A stretch of DNA of 33,428 nucleotides from positions 1 to 33,428 of the forward strand of contig JAQGMV010000071.1 of assembly GCA_028292225.1 (NCBI GenBank), given 5' to 3'. Below are positions 1 to 9,164 of the stretch, piece after piece. The position numbers and the translations under genes were made by a program. The stretch comes from Betaproteobacteria bacterium. Its GTDB lineage: Bacteria > Pseudomonadota > Gammaproteobacteria > Burkholderiales > SG8-41. Position 1 is the stretch's first letter. Every line of letters starts with the position of its first letter. A model generated the notes under the pieces. It did not search any database. It saw only the letters and a program-made list of their open reading frames with translations, and was not told the DNA's origin.

Positions 1-703
1 TCGTCGGAAGCTGCGGGATCGTGCGCCTGGGCCCCGTCGTCGCGAGGGCGCGGAGCTTGCCTGCATCGATGTGCGGCACGACCGAAGGGCCGCTGCCGAA
101 CATCATCTGCGATTCGCCGGTCAGCAGTGCGACTGCGGCAGGACCGTTGCCCTTGTACGGCACGTGGAGGATGTTCACTTTCGCGAGCAGGTTGATGAGC
201 TCTCCCGCGAGGTGGGGTCCGCCCATGTTTCCACTCGAGGCATAGGTGAGCGCGCCCGGCTTCGCGCGTGCGAGAACGATCAGTTCTTTCACCGATTTCG
301 CCGGCAGCGAAGGATGCACCGTGAGGATGTAATCCGAGGTCGCAACGAGACTGACCGGCTGGAAATCCTTGAGCGGATCGTAAGTGAGCTTGAGCCCCGA
401 GCCGGGAAGGATCGCGAGCGGTGCGACATTGCCGAGCACGAGGGTGTAACCGTCGGGCGCGGCTTTGGACGCGAGCTCGGTGCCGATGCGTCCGCTGGCG
501 CCGCCGCGGCTGTCGACGATGACCTGCTGTCCCAACTGGTCGCCGAGCGCCTGGGCGACGATACGCGCGGTGGCGTCGGTGCCGCCGCCGGGCGGATACG
601 GCGAGATGAGCCGCAGCGGTTTCGTCGGGTAGCTTTGCGCGCTTGCGAGCTGCGCCCCGCTGCACGCGAGCGCCGCGCAAATCAATACTCTGGCCAGCAT
701 CAT
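1..703 (-). CDS. Bug/TctC-family periplasmic solute-binding protein, C-terminus cut by window edge
   Basis: The start codon is the first of two adjacent ATGs, and GGAGG lies just upstream, which fixes the start. About 234 residues are present and the frame is still open at position 1. Residues 1-24 form a signal peptide ending near ASAQS. The mature part begins with the family signature YPTKPLRLISPYPPGGGTD, then has PDGYTLVLGN and the ligand-pocket motif HVPYKG. Family knowledge: these proteins bind small carboxylates in the periplasm, and most betaproteobacterial copies are orphans without TctA/TctB membrane subunits. The ligand cannot be read from the sequence. It lies 83 nt downstream of the GST-like gene on the same strand, so the two may be co-transcribed. 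Confidence 0.93.
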   Translation of the reverse strand, partial: MMLARVLICAALACSGAQLASAQSYPTKPLRLISPYPPGGGTDATARIVAQALGDQLGQQVIVDSRGGASGRIGTELASKAAPDGYTLVLGNVAPLAILPGSGLKLTYDPLKDFQPVSLVATSDYILTVHPSLPAKSVKELIVLARAKPGALTYASSGNMGGPHLAGELINLLAKVNILHVPYKGNGPAAVALLTGESQMMFGSGPSVVPHIDAGKLRALATTGPRRTIPQLPT

Positions 704-786
704 GTCTCCTCCGTACCTGTTTTGCGCAGACGGCCTGCTTTCGGGGTGTTAGCGGCGGAAGGCGCCCGCGCTACATGACCTTCTTT

Positions 787-1458
787 TTAGCCTTCGAGAT
801 GGTGCTCGGGCTGCGCGGTCCAGACGTTGAACGCCGGCCGCGAGGTGATTTCTTTATACCACCGATCGATGTTGGGAAACGACGGGCTTTCGAGGTTGAA
901 AAGACGCCACCGATGCACCCGCAGCCCGGGGGCGATGTCCCCGTAGGTGAAGTGTTCGCTACACATGTACCGCGTGCGGCCGAGCTGCTCTTCCATGATC
1001 GCGAGCCGCTTGATGAACTCCAGTCGCGCGTGCTCGAGCTTTTGCGCGTCGCGCTTGTCCTCAGGCAGGCGGATGAGGTGCATCACCATGTCGTGCTGCG
1101 GCGGCAGGAGCTCGTTGTTCTCCCAGTCGAGCCAGCGGCTCGCCGACGCGAAGATGCGCACGTCGTTGCCGTAGAGCAGCTCGGGCGCGTACTGCATCGC
1201 GAGGTAGCGGACGATCGAATTCGATTCCCACAGGACGAATCCCGCATCGTCTATGGTGGGCACGCGCCCATTCGGATTCATCGCGCGGTATTGCTCGGTT
1301 TCGACGAGGCCGAAAGGCGTATTCCCTTTGGACACGTGACCCTTCGGTCCCATGACCCCGCTCGCGAGGATGAGCTCGAACGGCAGCGCGATCTCGGCGA
1401 GGGTCCACAGCACCTTTTGCGTGCGGCCGGAGGTGGGCCGGCCCCAGAGTTTCAACAT
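787..1458 (-). CDS. Glutathione S-transferase family protein
   Basis: A 223-residue protein of normal length for a cytosolic GST. The N-terminal thioredoxin-like domain (about 1-85) starts MLKLWGRPTSGRTQKVLW, where Ser/Arg residues sit at the usual catalytic position. It contains VPTIDD followed by the glutathione-binding ES pair (LWESNSIVRYLA). The all-helical C-terminal domain (about 95-215) has the WLDWENNELLPP and FTYGDIAPG segments, the latter matching the conserved helix 6 N-cap region. It probably conjugates glutathione to, or reduces, small electrophiles in the cytoplasm. The substrate is unknown. It lies downstream of the SDR gene, separated by a repeat-bearing spacer of about 157 nt. 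Confidence 0.9.
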   Translation of the reverse strand: MLKLWGRPTSGRTQKVLWTLAEIALPFELILASGVMGPKGHVSKGNTPFGLVETEQYRAMNPNGRVPTIDDAGFVLWESNSIVRYLAMQYAPELLYGNDVRIFASASRWLDWENNELLPPQHDMVMHLIRLPEDKRDAQKLEHARLEFIKRLAIMEEQLGRTRYMCSEHFTYGDIAPGLRVHRWRLFNLESPSFPNIDRWYKEITSRPAFNVWTAQPEHHLEG

Positions 1459-1492
1459 CGTGGTTTTTTCAGCTCGTTAACAACGAAAAGCC

Positions 1493-1613
1493 TCAACGCC
1501 AAGGACGCAAATGAAAAACAAAGGACGCAAAGGTTCAAATTGACCGGGCGTGGACGCTGTATTCACCTGGCGTCCTTGCTTCTTCCTTTGCGCTCTTCCT
1601 TTTCTGCTTTGCC
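1493..1613. repeat. Imperfect inverted repeat made of AAGGACGCAAA-like words
   Basis: The left half carries AAGGACGCAAA at 1501-1511 and AAAGGACGCAAAG near 1520-1532. The right half carries complementary-type words: CGTCCTTG near 1571-1578, then CTTTGCGC. AAGGACGC (1522-1529) can pair with GCGTCCTT (1570-1577). The whole element fills the spacer between the SDR stop and the GST start. No coding potential is seen. It resembles word-based intergenic palindromes seen elsewhere in this window but uses a different word. Confidence 0.6.
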
Positions 1614-1615
1614 GT

Positions 1616-2368
1616 TCATCCCCGTCCGGCGTATGGCATCTTGGTCGCCATGATCATCAGGTGATAGATGTTTACGTCGAGCGGCTGGTTGGCCATGTGC
1701 AGCACCGAGCGCGCGACGTCTGCCACGTCGATCATCGGCTCGACCCTGATCTCGCCGTCCGCCTGCTTGACCCCCTTGGACATGCGCGCGGCGAGCTCGG
1801 TCATCGCGTTGCCGATGTCGATCTGGCAGCACGCGATGTCGTACTTGCGCCCGTCGAGCGCGATGGTCCGGGTGAGGCCGGTGACGCCGTGCTTGGTCGC
1901 GGTGTACGGCGCCGAATCGGGCCGCGGGGCGTGCGCGGATATCGACCCGTTGTTGATGATGCGGCCGCCTCGAGGATCCTGTTCCTTCATCATGCGGAAA
2001 GCGGCCTGCGCGCACAGGAAGGTGCCTGACAGATTGGTATCGACCACGGCTTTCCAGCGCTCGTACGGCAGCTCATCGAAAGACACGCCGGGCGCGTTCT
2101 GTCCCGCGTTGTTGAAGAGCGCGTCGACTCGGCCGAACGCCAGTCTCACACTGTCGAACAGCGCTTTCACCGACTGCGGATCACCCACGTCTGCGATGAC
2201 CGCGAGCGCGCGGTCCGCGCCCGCGCCCGATTCGGCTACCGCTTCGTCGAGCTTTTCCCTGCGCCGTCCGACGAGCGCCACGCGCCAGCCGTCCTTGAGG
2301 AACGCGAGCGCCGTCGCTTTTCCGATCCCGGTTCCCGCCCCCGTCACCACTGCGACTTTGTCGTTCAT
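1616..2368 (-). CDS. SDR-family NAD(P)-dependent oxidoreductase
   Basis: A 250-residue classical short-chain dehydrogenase. The frame is open further upstream, but ATG 2368 follows AGGAGGAC and begins directly with the Rossmann strand, so it is the start. Motifs seen are the cofactor motif TGAGTGIG (9-16), NNAG (86-89), Asn112, Ser142, and the catalytic YTATK (Tyr155, Lys159). The active-site tetrad is complete. Arg residues after beta-2 (GRRREK, 34-39) suggest NADP(H), which is inference. The substrate is not identifiable. The strand is shared with the downstream GST and Bug genes. Confidence 0.93.
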   Translation of the reverse strand: MNDKVAVVTGAGTGIGKATALAFLKDGWRVALVGRRREKLDEAVAESGAGADRALAVIADVGDPQSVKALFDSVRLAFGRVDALFNNAGQNAPGVSFDELPYERWKAVVDTNLSGTFLCAQAAFRMMKEQDPRGGRIINNGSISAHAPRPDSAPYTATKHGVTGLTRTIALDGRKYDIACCQIDIGNAMTELAARMSKGVKQADGEIRVEPMIDVADVARSVLHMANQPLDVNIYHLMIMATKMPYAGRG

Positions 2369-2394
2369 AGGTCCTCCTGGTCGTATGTTTCCAA

Positions 2395-3057
2395 CTAGCG
2401 CCTGACTCGATAGGCAGCGAGGTCCGCTGTCTGTCTCGCATTCTGTTCCGTCGCGCCGTACGCGTCGAGCGCGCGCTTGCGTGCCTGGTCGATCATCCGT
2501 TCGTCGATCAGCACTGAAGCGTCGACGAAAGGCGCGATTTTCACCTGTGACGCCGAGAGCCCCGACATCAGCGAAGCGTAAGACTCGACCGCGATGCGGT
2601 ACTGGCGAAGGTCCGCATCGAGCGCCTGTTTTCGCTGGACCGCTACACCCGTCCACGCACCGGCCCCGCGGTCGCCGCGGATATGCGAGGCGAGTGCCTC
2701 GACGCTCGGCGCGAGCCGCGCTTTCGCGAGCCGCATGTTCACGGCCCTGCGCATGATCTCGCGCGCGGTGACGAGGTAGTCGTCGGCTGCGTCGGCGAGC
2801 GCGGCGAACGACGAGGTGTTCATGCTGCGCAGCGTGTTCGCGTACGCTTCGATGGCCGTTGCGCTCGCTTCATCGCCGGCGGGATCGTGCCCCTCGGCCT
2901 GCCCCTGTACGGTTGCGCGCAGGCGCAGTGCGGCGTCCTTGACCATCGCCACGACGTGAGTGCGCCGCGTGTACTTCTCGTAGGCGAGGTAAGTGCCGAT
3001 CGCGAGGATGACCACGGCAATGACGACCACAGCCGTACGTATATTGTTCTTGTTCAT
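2395..3057 (-). CDS. Hypothetical membrane-anchored protein
   Basis: I do not recognise this 220-residue protein. Residues 8-27 form a single hydrophobic helix with a short lysine-containing cytoplasmic tail, so the rest is probably periplasmic. The remainder is almost entirely predicted helical, rich in Ala, Arg and Asp, with no cysteine pair, no lipobox and no enzymatic motif. The composition resembles helical sensor or chemoreceptor ligand domains, but no signalling domain follows. The stop is 26 nt upstream of the SDR start on the same strand, so it may head that transcript. It is divergent from the alcohol dehydrogenase gene across 79 nt. Confidence 0.72.
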   Translation of the reverse strand: MNKNNIRTAVVVIAVVILAIGTYLAYEKYTRRTHVVAMVKDAALRLRATVQGQAEGHDPAGDEASATAIEAYANTLRSMNTSSFAALADAADDYLVTAREIMRRAVNMRLAKARLAPSVEALASHIRGDRGAGAWTGVAVQRKQALDADLRQYRIAVESYASLMSGLSASQVKIAPFVDASVLIDERMIDQARKRALDAYGATEQNARQTADLAAYRVRR

Positions 3058-3136
3058 CGATAATCTCTGGAGGCGCGCAGCGTGCGATGGTACCTATGAC
3101 GGCGGGGTAGAGTAAACCTCATGTAAGATCGAGCCC

Positions 3137-4171
3137 ATGAAAGCGATGCTGCTCAAAGCGCCCGATACGCCGTTCGTGCTCGAAGACGTCCCCGATCCCT
3201 CGCCGGGTCCAGCCGAAGCGGTCGCAAAAGTATTCGCGTGCGGCGCGGGTCTCACCGTCCATCACGCGCGTGCGGGACGCATCAAGGTCGCATACCCGCG
3301 GATCCTGGGGCACGAGATCGCCGCAGAGATCGTCGCCGTCGGTGCGGGCGTTCGCAATGTGAAGCCCGGTGACGGCGTGACCGCGTATTTCTATCTCACC
3401 TGCGGCGAATGCCGCTGGTGCCGGATCAACCGCGAAACGCTGTGCGACAATTTCGGCGGCTACGTCGGACGAGAGATCGATGGAGGCTACGCGGAGTACA
3501 TCAAGCTTCCGGCCTCGGCGTTCATCCCCATTCCCGAAGGTCTGGACTGGAAGGCGCATCCGGCGCAAGCCGGAGTCGTGTGCGATGCCATCGCGACTCC
3601 CATCAAGGTCACGCGCAAGGCGCGCCTGATGCCGACCGACACCGTTGCGGTGTTCGGCGCCGGCGGCGGGCTCGGCGTTCACATGCTGCAGGTCGCGCGC
3701 TGGGCGCATGCGAAACGGGTCATCGCGATCGACGTGGCGCCGTTCAAGCTTGCCGCGTGTCTGGAAGCCGGCGCCGATGCGACGATCGATGCGTCGGCAG
3801 GCCGAGTCGCCGAGCAGTTGCTCGAGGCCACCGCAGGCAAAGGGATCGACGTCTCGATCGATTTCGTCTGCAGTGCTTCCACTCTCGAAGCCGCGTGCGC
3901 CGCGCTCGGCAAAGGCGGCCGGCTCGTGACCCTCGGCGGCAACTCGTCGCGCTTTAACGTGAATCCCGGCGAGATGCTGCGCAAGGAGCTCGAGCTGCTC
4001 GGCAGCCGCTACGCGAGCAAGGAAGAAGTCGTCGAGTCGCTCGAGCTCGTCGCCCGCGGCGAGCTGTGGCCGATGGTTCGCGAGGCGGTGCCGCTGAGCG
4101 AGGCCGAAGCCGTGCACGAACGGCTGGCCAAAGGCCTGGTGACCGGCCGCGCGGCGCTGATGATGCGCTGA
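3137..4171 (+). CDS. Zinc-dependent alcohol dehydrogenase (medium-chain dehydrogenase family)
   Basis: A 344-residue MDR-family enzyme of full length. Catalytic zinc ligands are plausible at Cys35, His59-Glu60 (GHE) and Cys149. The structural zinc lobe is intact, with Cys89, Cys92, Cys95 and Cys103 in CGECRWCRINRETLC. The Rossmann motif GAGGGLG is at 174-180. Such enzymes oxidise alcohols or reduce aldehydes with NAD(P). The substrate is not readable. The ribosome site before ATG 3137 is weak, but the protein starts with the standard MKAMLL beta-strand. It converges with the diguanylate cyclase gene, with only 6 nt between the stops. Confidence 0.92.
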   Translation: MKAMLLKAPDTPFVLEDVPDPSPGPAEAVAKVFACGAGLTVHHARAGRIKVAYPRILGHEIAAEIVAVGAGVRNVKPGDGVTAYFYLTCGECRWCRINRETLCDNFGGYVGREIDGGYAEYIKLPASAFIPIPEGLDWKAHPAQAGVVCDAIATPIKVTRKARLMPTDTVAVFGAGGGLGVHMLQVARWAHAKRVIAIDVAPFKLAACLEAGADATIDASAGRVAEQLLEATAGKGIDVSIDFVCSASTLEAACAALGKGGRLVTLGGNSSRFNVNPGEMLRKELELLGSRYASKEEVVESLELVARGELWPMVREAVPLSEAEAVHERLAKGLVTGRAALMMR

Positions 4172-4177
4172 ACAGCG

Positions 4178-5371
4178 CTACGCGCTTGCAGCCGCTGCCG
4201 TCGCTGCCGTGGTGGGCGGAGGCTGTGGCGCGCTCGTGACCACGCAGTTCCTGCCCTGCGCTTTGGCGCCGTAGAGCGCCTGGTCCGCTCGGCCGAGCAA
4301 CCCTTCCAGCGAAGGCAGTTGCTCGCCGCTTTCCCCGGCGAGACCGATGCTGACGGTGATGTGGAGCTCATTTTCGCCGGCGCGCAGCGGCGTGTTGGCG
4401 ATCTCTTCACGTATGCGCTCGGCGAGCGCGAGCGCGGCGGTCTCCGCGGTCCCCGGAAGCAGCACGACGAACTCCTCGCCGCCGTAGCGCGCGAGCAGGT
4501 CTTCCTTGCGCAGACACGTGCGCGCCAGGCGCGCGAAGCCTTCCAGCACATCGTCCCCGGCGAGGTGACCGTGCGTGTCGTTCACGCGCTTGAAGTGATC
4601 GAGGTCGAGCAGGAGCAGCGACACCGGCCCGCGCGTGCGGCGCGCGCGAGAGAGCAGCGGCTCGGCGAGCTCCTTGAAGGTGCGCCGGTTGTAGACCCCG
4701 GTCAGCGAGTCGGTCGTCGCCAGTTCGTGAGTCTCACGGTCGGCGCGCTCCTTGTGCATGAGAAGGAAGGCGAACGACGAGGCGATCGTGACTGCATAGA
4801 ACGCGAGCAGCGATCCGCCGGGGGCGGGGCGCGGGCCGAAGGTCGGGAGGATGGCTTCGGGCTCGAACCATGCGGTGAAGGCAAGCCAGAAAAGCCCGCC
4901 TGCCATCACGAAAAAACTCCCGGCGAGCAGGAGCCGCGTGCGCTTCTCCGCCGACACGCGGTAATAGAGCAGGCCTGCGCCTGTGACAAATTGCGCAAGC
5001 CCGAACCCCAGCCCGCAGATCGCGAGCCGTGCGCGGGGCTCGCGGACGTAGATGACGACGATGAGGAATGCGATTGCCGCGGGACCGTACAGCAGCCAGC
5101 GAGGCGTCGGTTTGTTGTGGAATTCGAGCAGGGCGCTCACCTGCAACGACCAGCAATACACCAGGAACGCGGTCGCCACCGCGATCGAGGCGAAATCGGG
5201 AACGTCGTTACGTGAGACGACGAGGAGCCACGAGAAGCCCTGCACGATCAGCGAGCCGGTCCACGGACCGAGGCCCGCGCGAAACCGCCCGGCAAAAGTG
5301 ATCCACATCGCGCCTGCCATCAGCAGGTTGCTGACGATCAGCACGACCAGGAGCGTGAGCGTGTCGAGCAT
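4178..5371 (-). CDS. Membrane-bound diguanylate cyclase (GGDEF domain)
   Basis: A 397-residue protein. Residues 1-205 contain about six or seven hydrophobic segments and form the membrane sensor part, which I could not assign to a named MASE family. The GGDEF domain spans about 215-385 and starts with the typical TTDSLTGVYNRRTF. The active-site motif is GGEEF (297-301), so it should make c-di-GMP from two GTP. An RxxD product-inhibition site (RKED, 288-291) lies at the canonical five-residue spacing before it. No EAL or HD-GYP domain is present. The C-terminus is Ala/Thr-rich and probably disordered. The ligand sensed is unknown. Confidence 0.93.
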   Translation of the reverse strand: MLDTLTLLVVLIVSNLLMAGAMWITFAGRFRAGLGPWTGSLIVQGFSWLLVVSRNDVPDFASIAVATAFLVYCWSLQVSALLEFHNKPTPRWLLYGPAAIAFLIVVIYVREPRARLAICGLGFGLAQFVTGAGLLYYRVSAEKRTRLLLAGSFFVMAGGLFWLAFTAWFEPEAILPTFGPRPAPGGSLLAFYAVTIASSFAFLLMHKERADRETHELATTDSLTGVYNRRTFKELAEPLLSRARRTRGPVSLLLLDLDHFKRVNDTHGHLAGDDVLEGFARLARTCLRKEDLLARYGGEEFVVLLPGTAETAALALAERIREEIANTPLRAGENELHITVSIGLAGESGEQLPSLEGLLGRADQALYGAKAQGRNCVVTSAPQPPPTTAATAAAASA

Positions 5372-5546
5372 GAGCTCTTTGGTGGAGTAGGGGCGCCGTC
5401 GTTTCGGGTTTCAGCGTGTCGGACTATACACCGCGAAACCACGCAAACTCGTTTCGCCAGAACACTTTAGCGGCCGGATTGCCGCATTCCGCAGGGCGTT
5501 TTTGAAGCGATTCGAGAACGGTGTCACGAGTGACATTTTATGCCGC

Positions 5547-5564
5547 CACGCCGGCCGCGGCGTG
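5547..5564 (-). terminator. Candidate terminator hairpin after the amidohydrolase gene
   Basis: CACGCCG and CGGCGTG form a perfect 7-bp stem with a 4-nt loop, starting 3 nt past the stop codon. On the minus strand an AT-rich stretch (CATAAAAT) follows about 5 nt later, but there is no true U-run. It may end the four-gene operon. Confidence 0.4.
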
Positions 5565-5567
5565 CCG

Positions 5568-6272
5568 TCACTGAGTTCGTTCCAGAGCGCGCGCCAAGGT
5601 CCAGGCCAGGAGCTTGCGCAATCCGCGCGCGGCGCTATCGCCGACCCGCGTGTGCTTCTGGTTGACCTCGAGCTCGATTCCCGCGTAATCGCGATCTGCG
5701 TGCAGGCGCCGCAGATGTGTCGTCAGCCCGTCCCCGGTGCCCCGATAAGGATAGTTGCGGCGGACCGTGAGGCCGGCATCCGCGTGACGAATCTCGTCCT
5801 GCCACGCGAGGCAAAGCTCGCGCTCTCGCGTGCGCGCCGGGTCGTACAGGAGTCCGACGTCGGCTCGCCGCACTTCGCCGTCGAGCTTCGGCGTGAAGCT
5901 GTGGCTCGACACGTGCACCACGCCGGCGCCTTCTGCGACCGCCGCCGCGACTTGCGCTTCGACCCGGTTGCGATAAGGCCAGTAGTACCGCTGGAGCAGG
6001 CGCTCGCGCTCGTCAGGCGGCAGCGTGCGGGTCGCCACCGACAGCACCTGGGGATGGCGCGGCGAGCGATTGAGCTCGACCAGCAGCCGGCTGGTCGTCG
6101 AGTACACGAGCTCGGCATCGAAAGCCTTGGCGAAATCGCGCGCCATCGCGAGCGCGCCCGGGTCGTAGCCGCGATGGGTCCCGAGCAGACCGTGATGCTT
6201 TTTGAAGAGCGGCCGGTATTGCGGCGGTATCTTGTTGCCGCCGTGCTCGCACGTGATGAGAAGACGCGTCAC
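5568..6272 (-). CDS. N-formylglutamate amidohydrolase-family protein
   Basis: A 234-residue member of the FGase superfamily (zinc-dependent amidohydrolases that remove N-formyl or similar groups from glutamate-type substrates). It starts MTRLLITCEHGGNKIP, the family's N-terminal metal-binding signature (CEHGG). It also has THRGYDPGA, NRSPRHP and VVHVSSHSFTP, all typical positions of the family, and it ends with GIELEVNQKH. The GTG start at 6272 follows GAGAA. An ATG at 6285 is in another frame. It is the last gene of the C39 / ATP-grasp / GCS2 operon, 104 nt after the GCS2 stop. No hut genes are nearby, so a role in histidine breakdown is unlikely and action on the operon's own product is more plausible (inference). 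Confidence 0.88.
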   Translation of the reverse strand: MTRLLITCEHGGNKIPPQYRPLFKKHHGLLGTHRGYDPGALAMARDFAKAFDAELVYSTTSRLLVELNRSPRHPQVLSVATRTLPPDERERLLQRYYWPYRNRVEAQVAAAVAEGAGVVHVSSHSFTPKLDGEVRRADVGLLYDPARTRERELCLAWQDEIRHADAGLTVRRNYPYRGTGDGLTTHLRRLHADRDYAGIELEVNQKHTRVGDSAARGLRKLLAWTLARALERTQ

Positions 6273-6376
6273 CGCGCGTTCTCATGAACGAGCGAGCAGG
6301 TCAAGGGGGTGCCGCCGTGCTCGAGCGCGATGAGAAGTGGCATGCCTGCGATTGTGCTGCACAGCGGGCGCCGGCG

Positions 6377-7669
6377 CTATGGATCGAAAGGCTCGCCGGC
6401 TTCGAGCGATTGCGCGAGCGCGGTGTAAAGCTCGTGCAGCGCACTGCGGCTCGGACGGGGACCGACCGCGCGCAGCAGGCGCCGTGCGAGAGGGCCTCGC
6501 GCGAACAGGTATTCGAGTGTCGGCCGCCATACGCCGGCGTACGGCGTGTTCGCGCGATCGAGGCGCTCGGCGATGAGCCGCCACAGCGCGCCCGCTTCGC
6601 AATCGCGGCGCTGCATCCCGAATACCGCCAGATAATCGGCCGAGCCGATGCGCGCGCGGTCGGCTTCGTGCGTGCACGCGATGAAGATCTCCGCGAGGGT
6701 GCGGGTCGGAAGCTGGGCCGCAGGCTCCGGCTTGTAGTACACGCTTTCACACAGTACTTGCGCCAGATCCATGATGACCGCGGCGAAAGCGACGTCGGCC
6801 TGCGGATACTCCTGCGTGTCGAGCACACGGATCTCGATCGCATTGCGTTCGAAGCGGGCGATCGCACCGCGGGCATTGAGCCACTCGTGCGCGAGCACGT
6901 TATCGGGGTCGTGGGGCGCAACCGCGCGGTACATCGGCGCGAGGACGCGCTGCTCGTATTCGGCGCGGGAGGACGCGACTTCGGGAATGATGCTGCCGTT
7001 GAGCTCGGGTACCGCATCGGCGTTTTTGCGGTAGGCCTCCATGCGGAAGTCGAGGATGCCCCCCGCGTGACCGTCGGTGTAAGGCGAGGCCGCCGCGAGC
7101 GCCGGAAGTATCGGCAGGATGACGCGAACAGCTGCGTGCAGGCGCGCGAACTCCTTGTCGCCGGCGAAAGGCAGGTTCACGTGTGCGCTTTGAAGGTTCG
7201 CCCAGCCGTGCGCGCGACAGTCGAACATGCGGTCGTAAGCGCGGTAGACCGCCGCGTTGTCGTGCGGCCAGATCCGGGTTTCGGTGGCGGGATTCATCCA
7301 CGGATGCATGCCGCCGGGCAGCAGCCGGGCGCTGTAGCGCCCGAGCAGCCGGTTCATGCCGGCGACCTCTTCGTGCAAGCGTGTCGCGAGCCCGGCGAGG
7401 TCGGCCGTCGGCTGCACGTTCTTCAACTCGAGCACGTGCATGACGAGCTCGTTGGACCAGCCGAGCTCGCCGCGCGCGTAATCGTTTACGGGCCCGCTCG
7501 CACCGCTCGCGTCCCGCAGCACTCGATCCGCGATCGGAAGCACGTCGAGGCTCGCGCGATCGACCAGCATGTACTCGAGCTCGACCCCGCAGCCTTCGAA
7601 CAGATGAAGGCATCTCAGCTCGATGCCGTCGTCATCCGAAAGATGGCGGGTCGGTGTTCCGGATTCCAC
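6377..7669 (-). CDS. GCS2-type glutamate-cysteine ligase-like carboxylate-amine ligase
   Basis: About 430 residues if GTG 7669 is the start; the frame is open to a GTG/ATG-type codon at 7747 inside the previous gene. I prefer 7669 because the conserved part begins right after it (CGVELEYMLVD, Glu30 and Glu32 being the metal/substrate acidic pair) and AGGGG lies about 12 nt upstream. Other family features are LLPGGMHPWMNP, the TRIWPHDN segment, LQSAHVNLPF and an ELNGSIIPEV block. Family knowledge: GCS2/YbdK-like enzymes join the gamma-carboxyl of glutamate (or a similar acid) to an amine using ATP. The actual amine is unknown. It sits 31 nt after the ATP-grasp gene, so the two ligases are made together. 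Confidence 0.87.
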   Translation of the reverse strand: MESGTPTRHLSDDDGIELRCLHLFEGCGVELEYMLVDRASLDVLPIADRVLRDASGASGPVNDYARGELGWSNELVMHVLELKNVQPTADLAGLATRLHEEVAGMNRLLGRYSARLLPGGMHPWMNPATETRIWPHDNAAVYRAYDRMFDCRAHGWANLQSAHVNLPFAGDKEFARLHAAVRVILPILPALAAASPYTDGHAGGILDFRMEAYRKNADAVPELNGSIIPEVASSRAEYEQRVLAPMYRAVAPHDPDNVLAHEWLNARGAIARFERNAIEIRVLDTQEYPQADVAFAAVIMDLAQVLCESVYYKPEPAAQLPTRTLAEIFIACTHEADRARIGSADYLAVFGMQRRDCEAGALWRLIAERLDRANTPYAGVWRPTLEYLFARGPLARRLLRAVGPRPSRSALHELYTALAQSLEAGEPFDP

Positions 7670-7700
7670 AGCCGAAAAAGTCCCCTGCGCCCCCAGCCCG

Positions 7701-9164
7701 CTACGCCGCCACCCGCCTGCGTGCCGAGATGCGCCGCGCGAACACACCCATCACTTCGCGGTACAGCGCATCCTGCAGCACCTGATCTTCGTTGCCTGCG
7801 TCGACGTTGGGGTTGTCGTTCACTTCGATGAGATAGCACTGCTCGCCGACCTGCTTCAAGTCGACGCCGTAAAGGCCGCCGCCGATGAGGCTCGCTGCGC
7901 GCACCGCCGTGTCGATGACGATTTCGGGCGCTTCTCCCACAGACAGCGCCACGGTGCGGCCTTCGACGCGGGCCGAAGGGTCGCGCTTGATCACCTGCCA
8001 GTGGCCGGGCGCCATGAAGTACTTGCACACGAAAAGCGGCCTGCGGTCGAGCACGCCGACGCGCCAGTCGAAAAGGGTCGGAAGCCACTCCTGCGCGATC
8101 AGGAGCTCCGAGCGCTCGAGGAGCTGCGCCGCGCGCAGCATGAGGTGCTGCTCGCTTTCGATCTTGACCACGCCGAGGCCGAAACCGCTGTCGGGCTGCT
8201 TGAGGATGCACGGCAGCCCCAGCGTCGGGACGACCTGATCGAGGTTCTCGCGATGGACCATGATCGTCTTCGGGGTCGGCACGCCATGGCGCGCCATGAG
8301 CTCGTGCAGATAAACCTTGTTCGTGCATTTGAGGATGGAGGCCGGGTCGTCCATCACCGGCATGCCGAGCGCCGCAGCGCGCCTGGAGAATTCGTAGGTG
8401 TAATGGCCGACACTGGTCGTCGTGCGGATGAACAGCCCGTCGAAGTCAGAAAGCGTTTCGAGCGCGTCGGGCGAGACGATCTCGGCGCGTAAACCCACGC
8501 TGGGCGCGGCGTCGACGAATTTCTGCAGTGCGCGATCGTTGGACGGCCGGTCGGTCTCGCGCGCGTCGTGCAGGATGGCGACGGCGGGCACGTCGGATTC
8601 GGCGCTCGAGATGCGCGGCCGTCGGCGACCGGTGACGTATTCTGTCGCGGCGGCGAGCAGAAAAGCACGGTGCCGGGGCGGCGTGTCGGCGACCCCGATC
8701 GCCCGCGCTTCCTGCAGGCGCCAGCGCCCGTTCGCACGCTCGAACACCGCGCGCAACAGCGGCGCTTTGACGACGTTGAACAGGTGCTGTGCGAGTGTGG
8801 GGTGCAGCCCGGCGGGGTCGCGTCCGAAATAGGCATCGAGCTCGAAAACACTCGAAGCGGCGTGCTGGAGCGCGCGCTGGACGAGCTGATCGACTTCCTC
8901 GGCAAGCATTTCGAGATGCGCGGGCGCCTGCAGGTCCTCGATGGTCTTGACCTCCGGCAGCGGCGCGTGCCCACGCGCTTCGGCGAGCAGCGAGACGTAA
9001 TAGCCGCGGCCCTGATAGCGGTCGGCGCGGCACAGGTTCACCACTTGCGCGTCGACCCTGCTGTAGGCGGGATCGGTGAGATAGGCACGCGCTGTGGCGA
9101 CGCCGGCCCCCGGTATCTCGAAGGGCCAGTCCTGATCGTGATTGGCGACGAAAAGAATTTTCAC
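7701..9164 (-). CDS. RimK-type ATP-grasp ligase with N-terminal RLAN-like domain
   Basis: A 487-residue protein. Residues 1-180 match the N-terminal extension found in RimK-related ligases (MKILFVANHDQDWPFEIPG and following). A pre-ATP-grasp segment (about 195-275) leads into an ATP-grasp domain (about 285-470) with PCILKQPDSGFGLGVVKI for nucleotide binding, DWRVGVLDRRPLFVCKYFM, and the metal-binding EVNDNPN (447-453). It should activate a carboxylate as acyl phosphate and join it to an amine, as RimK adds glutamate to ribosomal protein S6. The GTG start overlaps the previous stop as GTGA, suggesting translational coupling. It is far longer than RimK itself (about 300 residues), so S6 is unlikely to be the target (inference). 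Confidence 0.92.
   Translation of the reverse strand: MKILFVANHDQDWPFEIPGAGVATARAYLTDPAYSRVDAQVVNLCRADRYQGRGYYVSLLAEARGHAPLPEVKTIEDLQAPAHLEMLAEEVDQLVQRALQHAASSVFELDAYFGRDPAGLHPTLAQHLFNVVKAPLLRAVFERANGRWRLQEARAIGVADTPPRHRAFLLAAATEYVTGRRRPRISSAESDVPAVAILHDARETDRPSNDRALQKFVDAAPSVGLRAEIVSPDALETLSDFDGLFIRTTTSVGHYTYEFSRRAAALGMPVMDDPASILKCTNKVYLHELMARHGVPTPKTIMVHRENLDQVVPTLGLPCILKQPDSGFGLGVVKIESEQHLMLRAAQLLERSELLIAQEWLPTLFDWRVGVLDRRPLFVCKYFMAPGHWQVIKRDPSARVEGRTVALSVGEAPEIVIDTAVRAASLIGGGLYGVDLKQVGEQCYLIEVNDNPNVDAGNEDQVLQDALYREVMGVFARRISARRRVAA

Noticed and set aside
5568-6272. Assignment of the FGase-like gene as hutG in histidine degradation
   Set aside because: No other hut gene is near, and the gene belongs by position to the ligase operon.
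7670-7747. Upstream extension of the GCS2-type ligase into the ATP-grasp gene
   Set aside because: The extra residues (Arg/Gly/Ser-rich) look like the ATP-grasp gene in another frame, and family similarity starts only after GTG 7669.
6284-7831. A 515-codon open frame on the plus strand
   Set aside because: It is the antisense of the GCS2-type ligase gene, with no family motif and the same low-complexity composition as other antisense frames.
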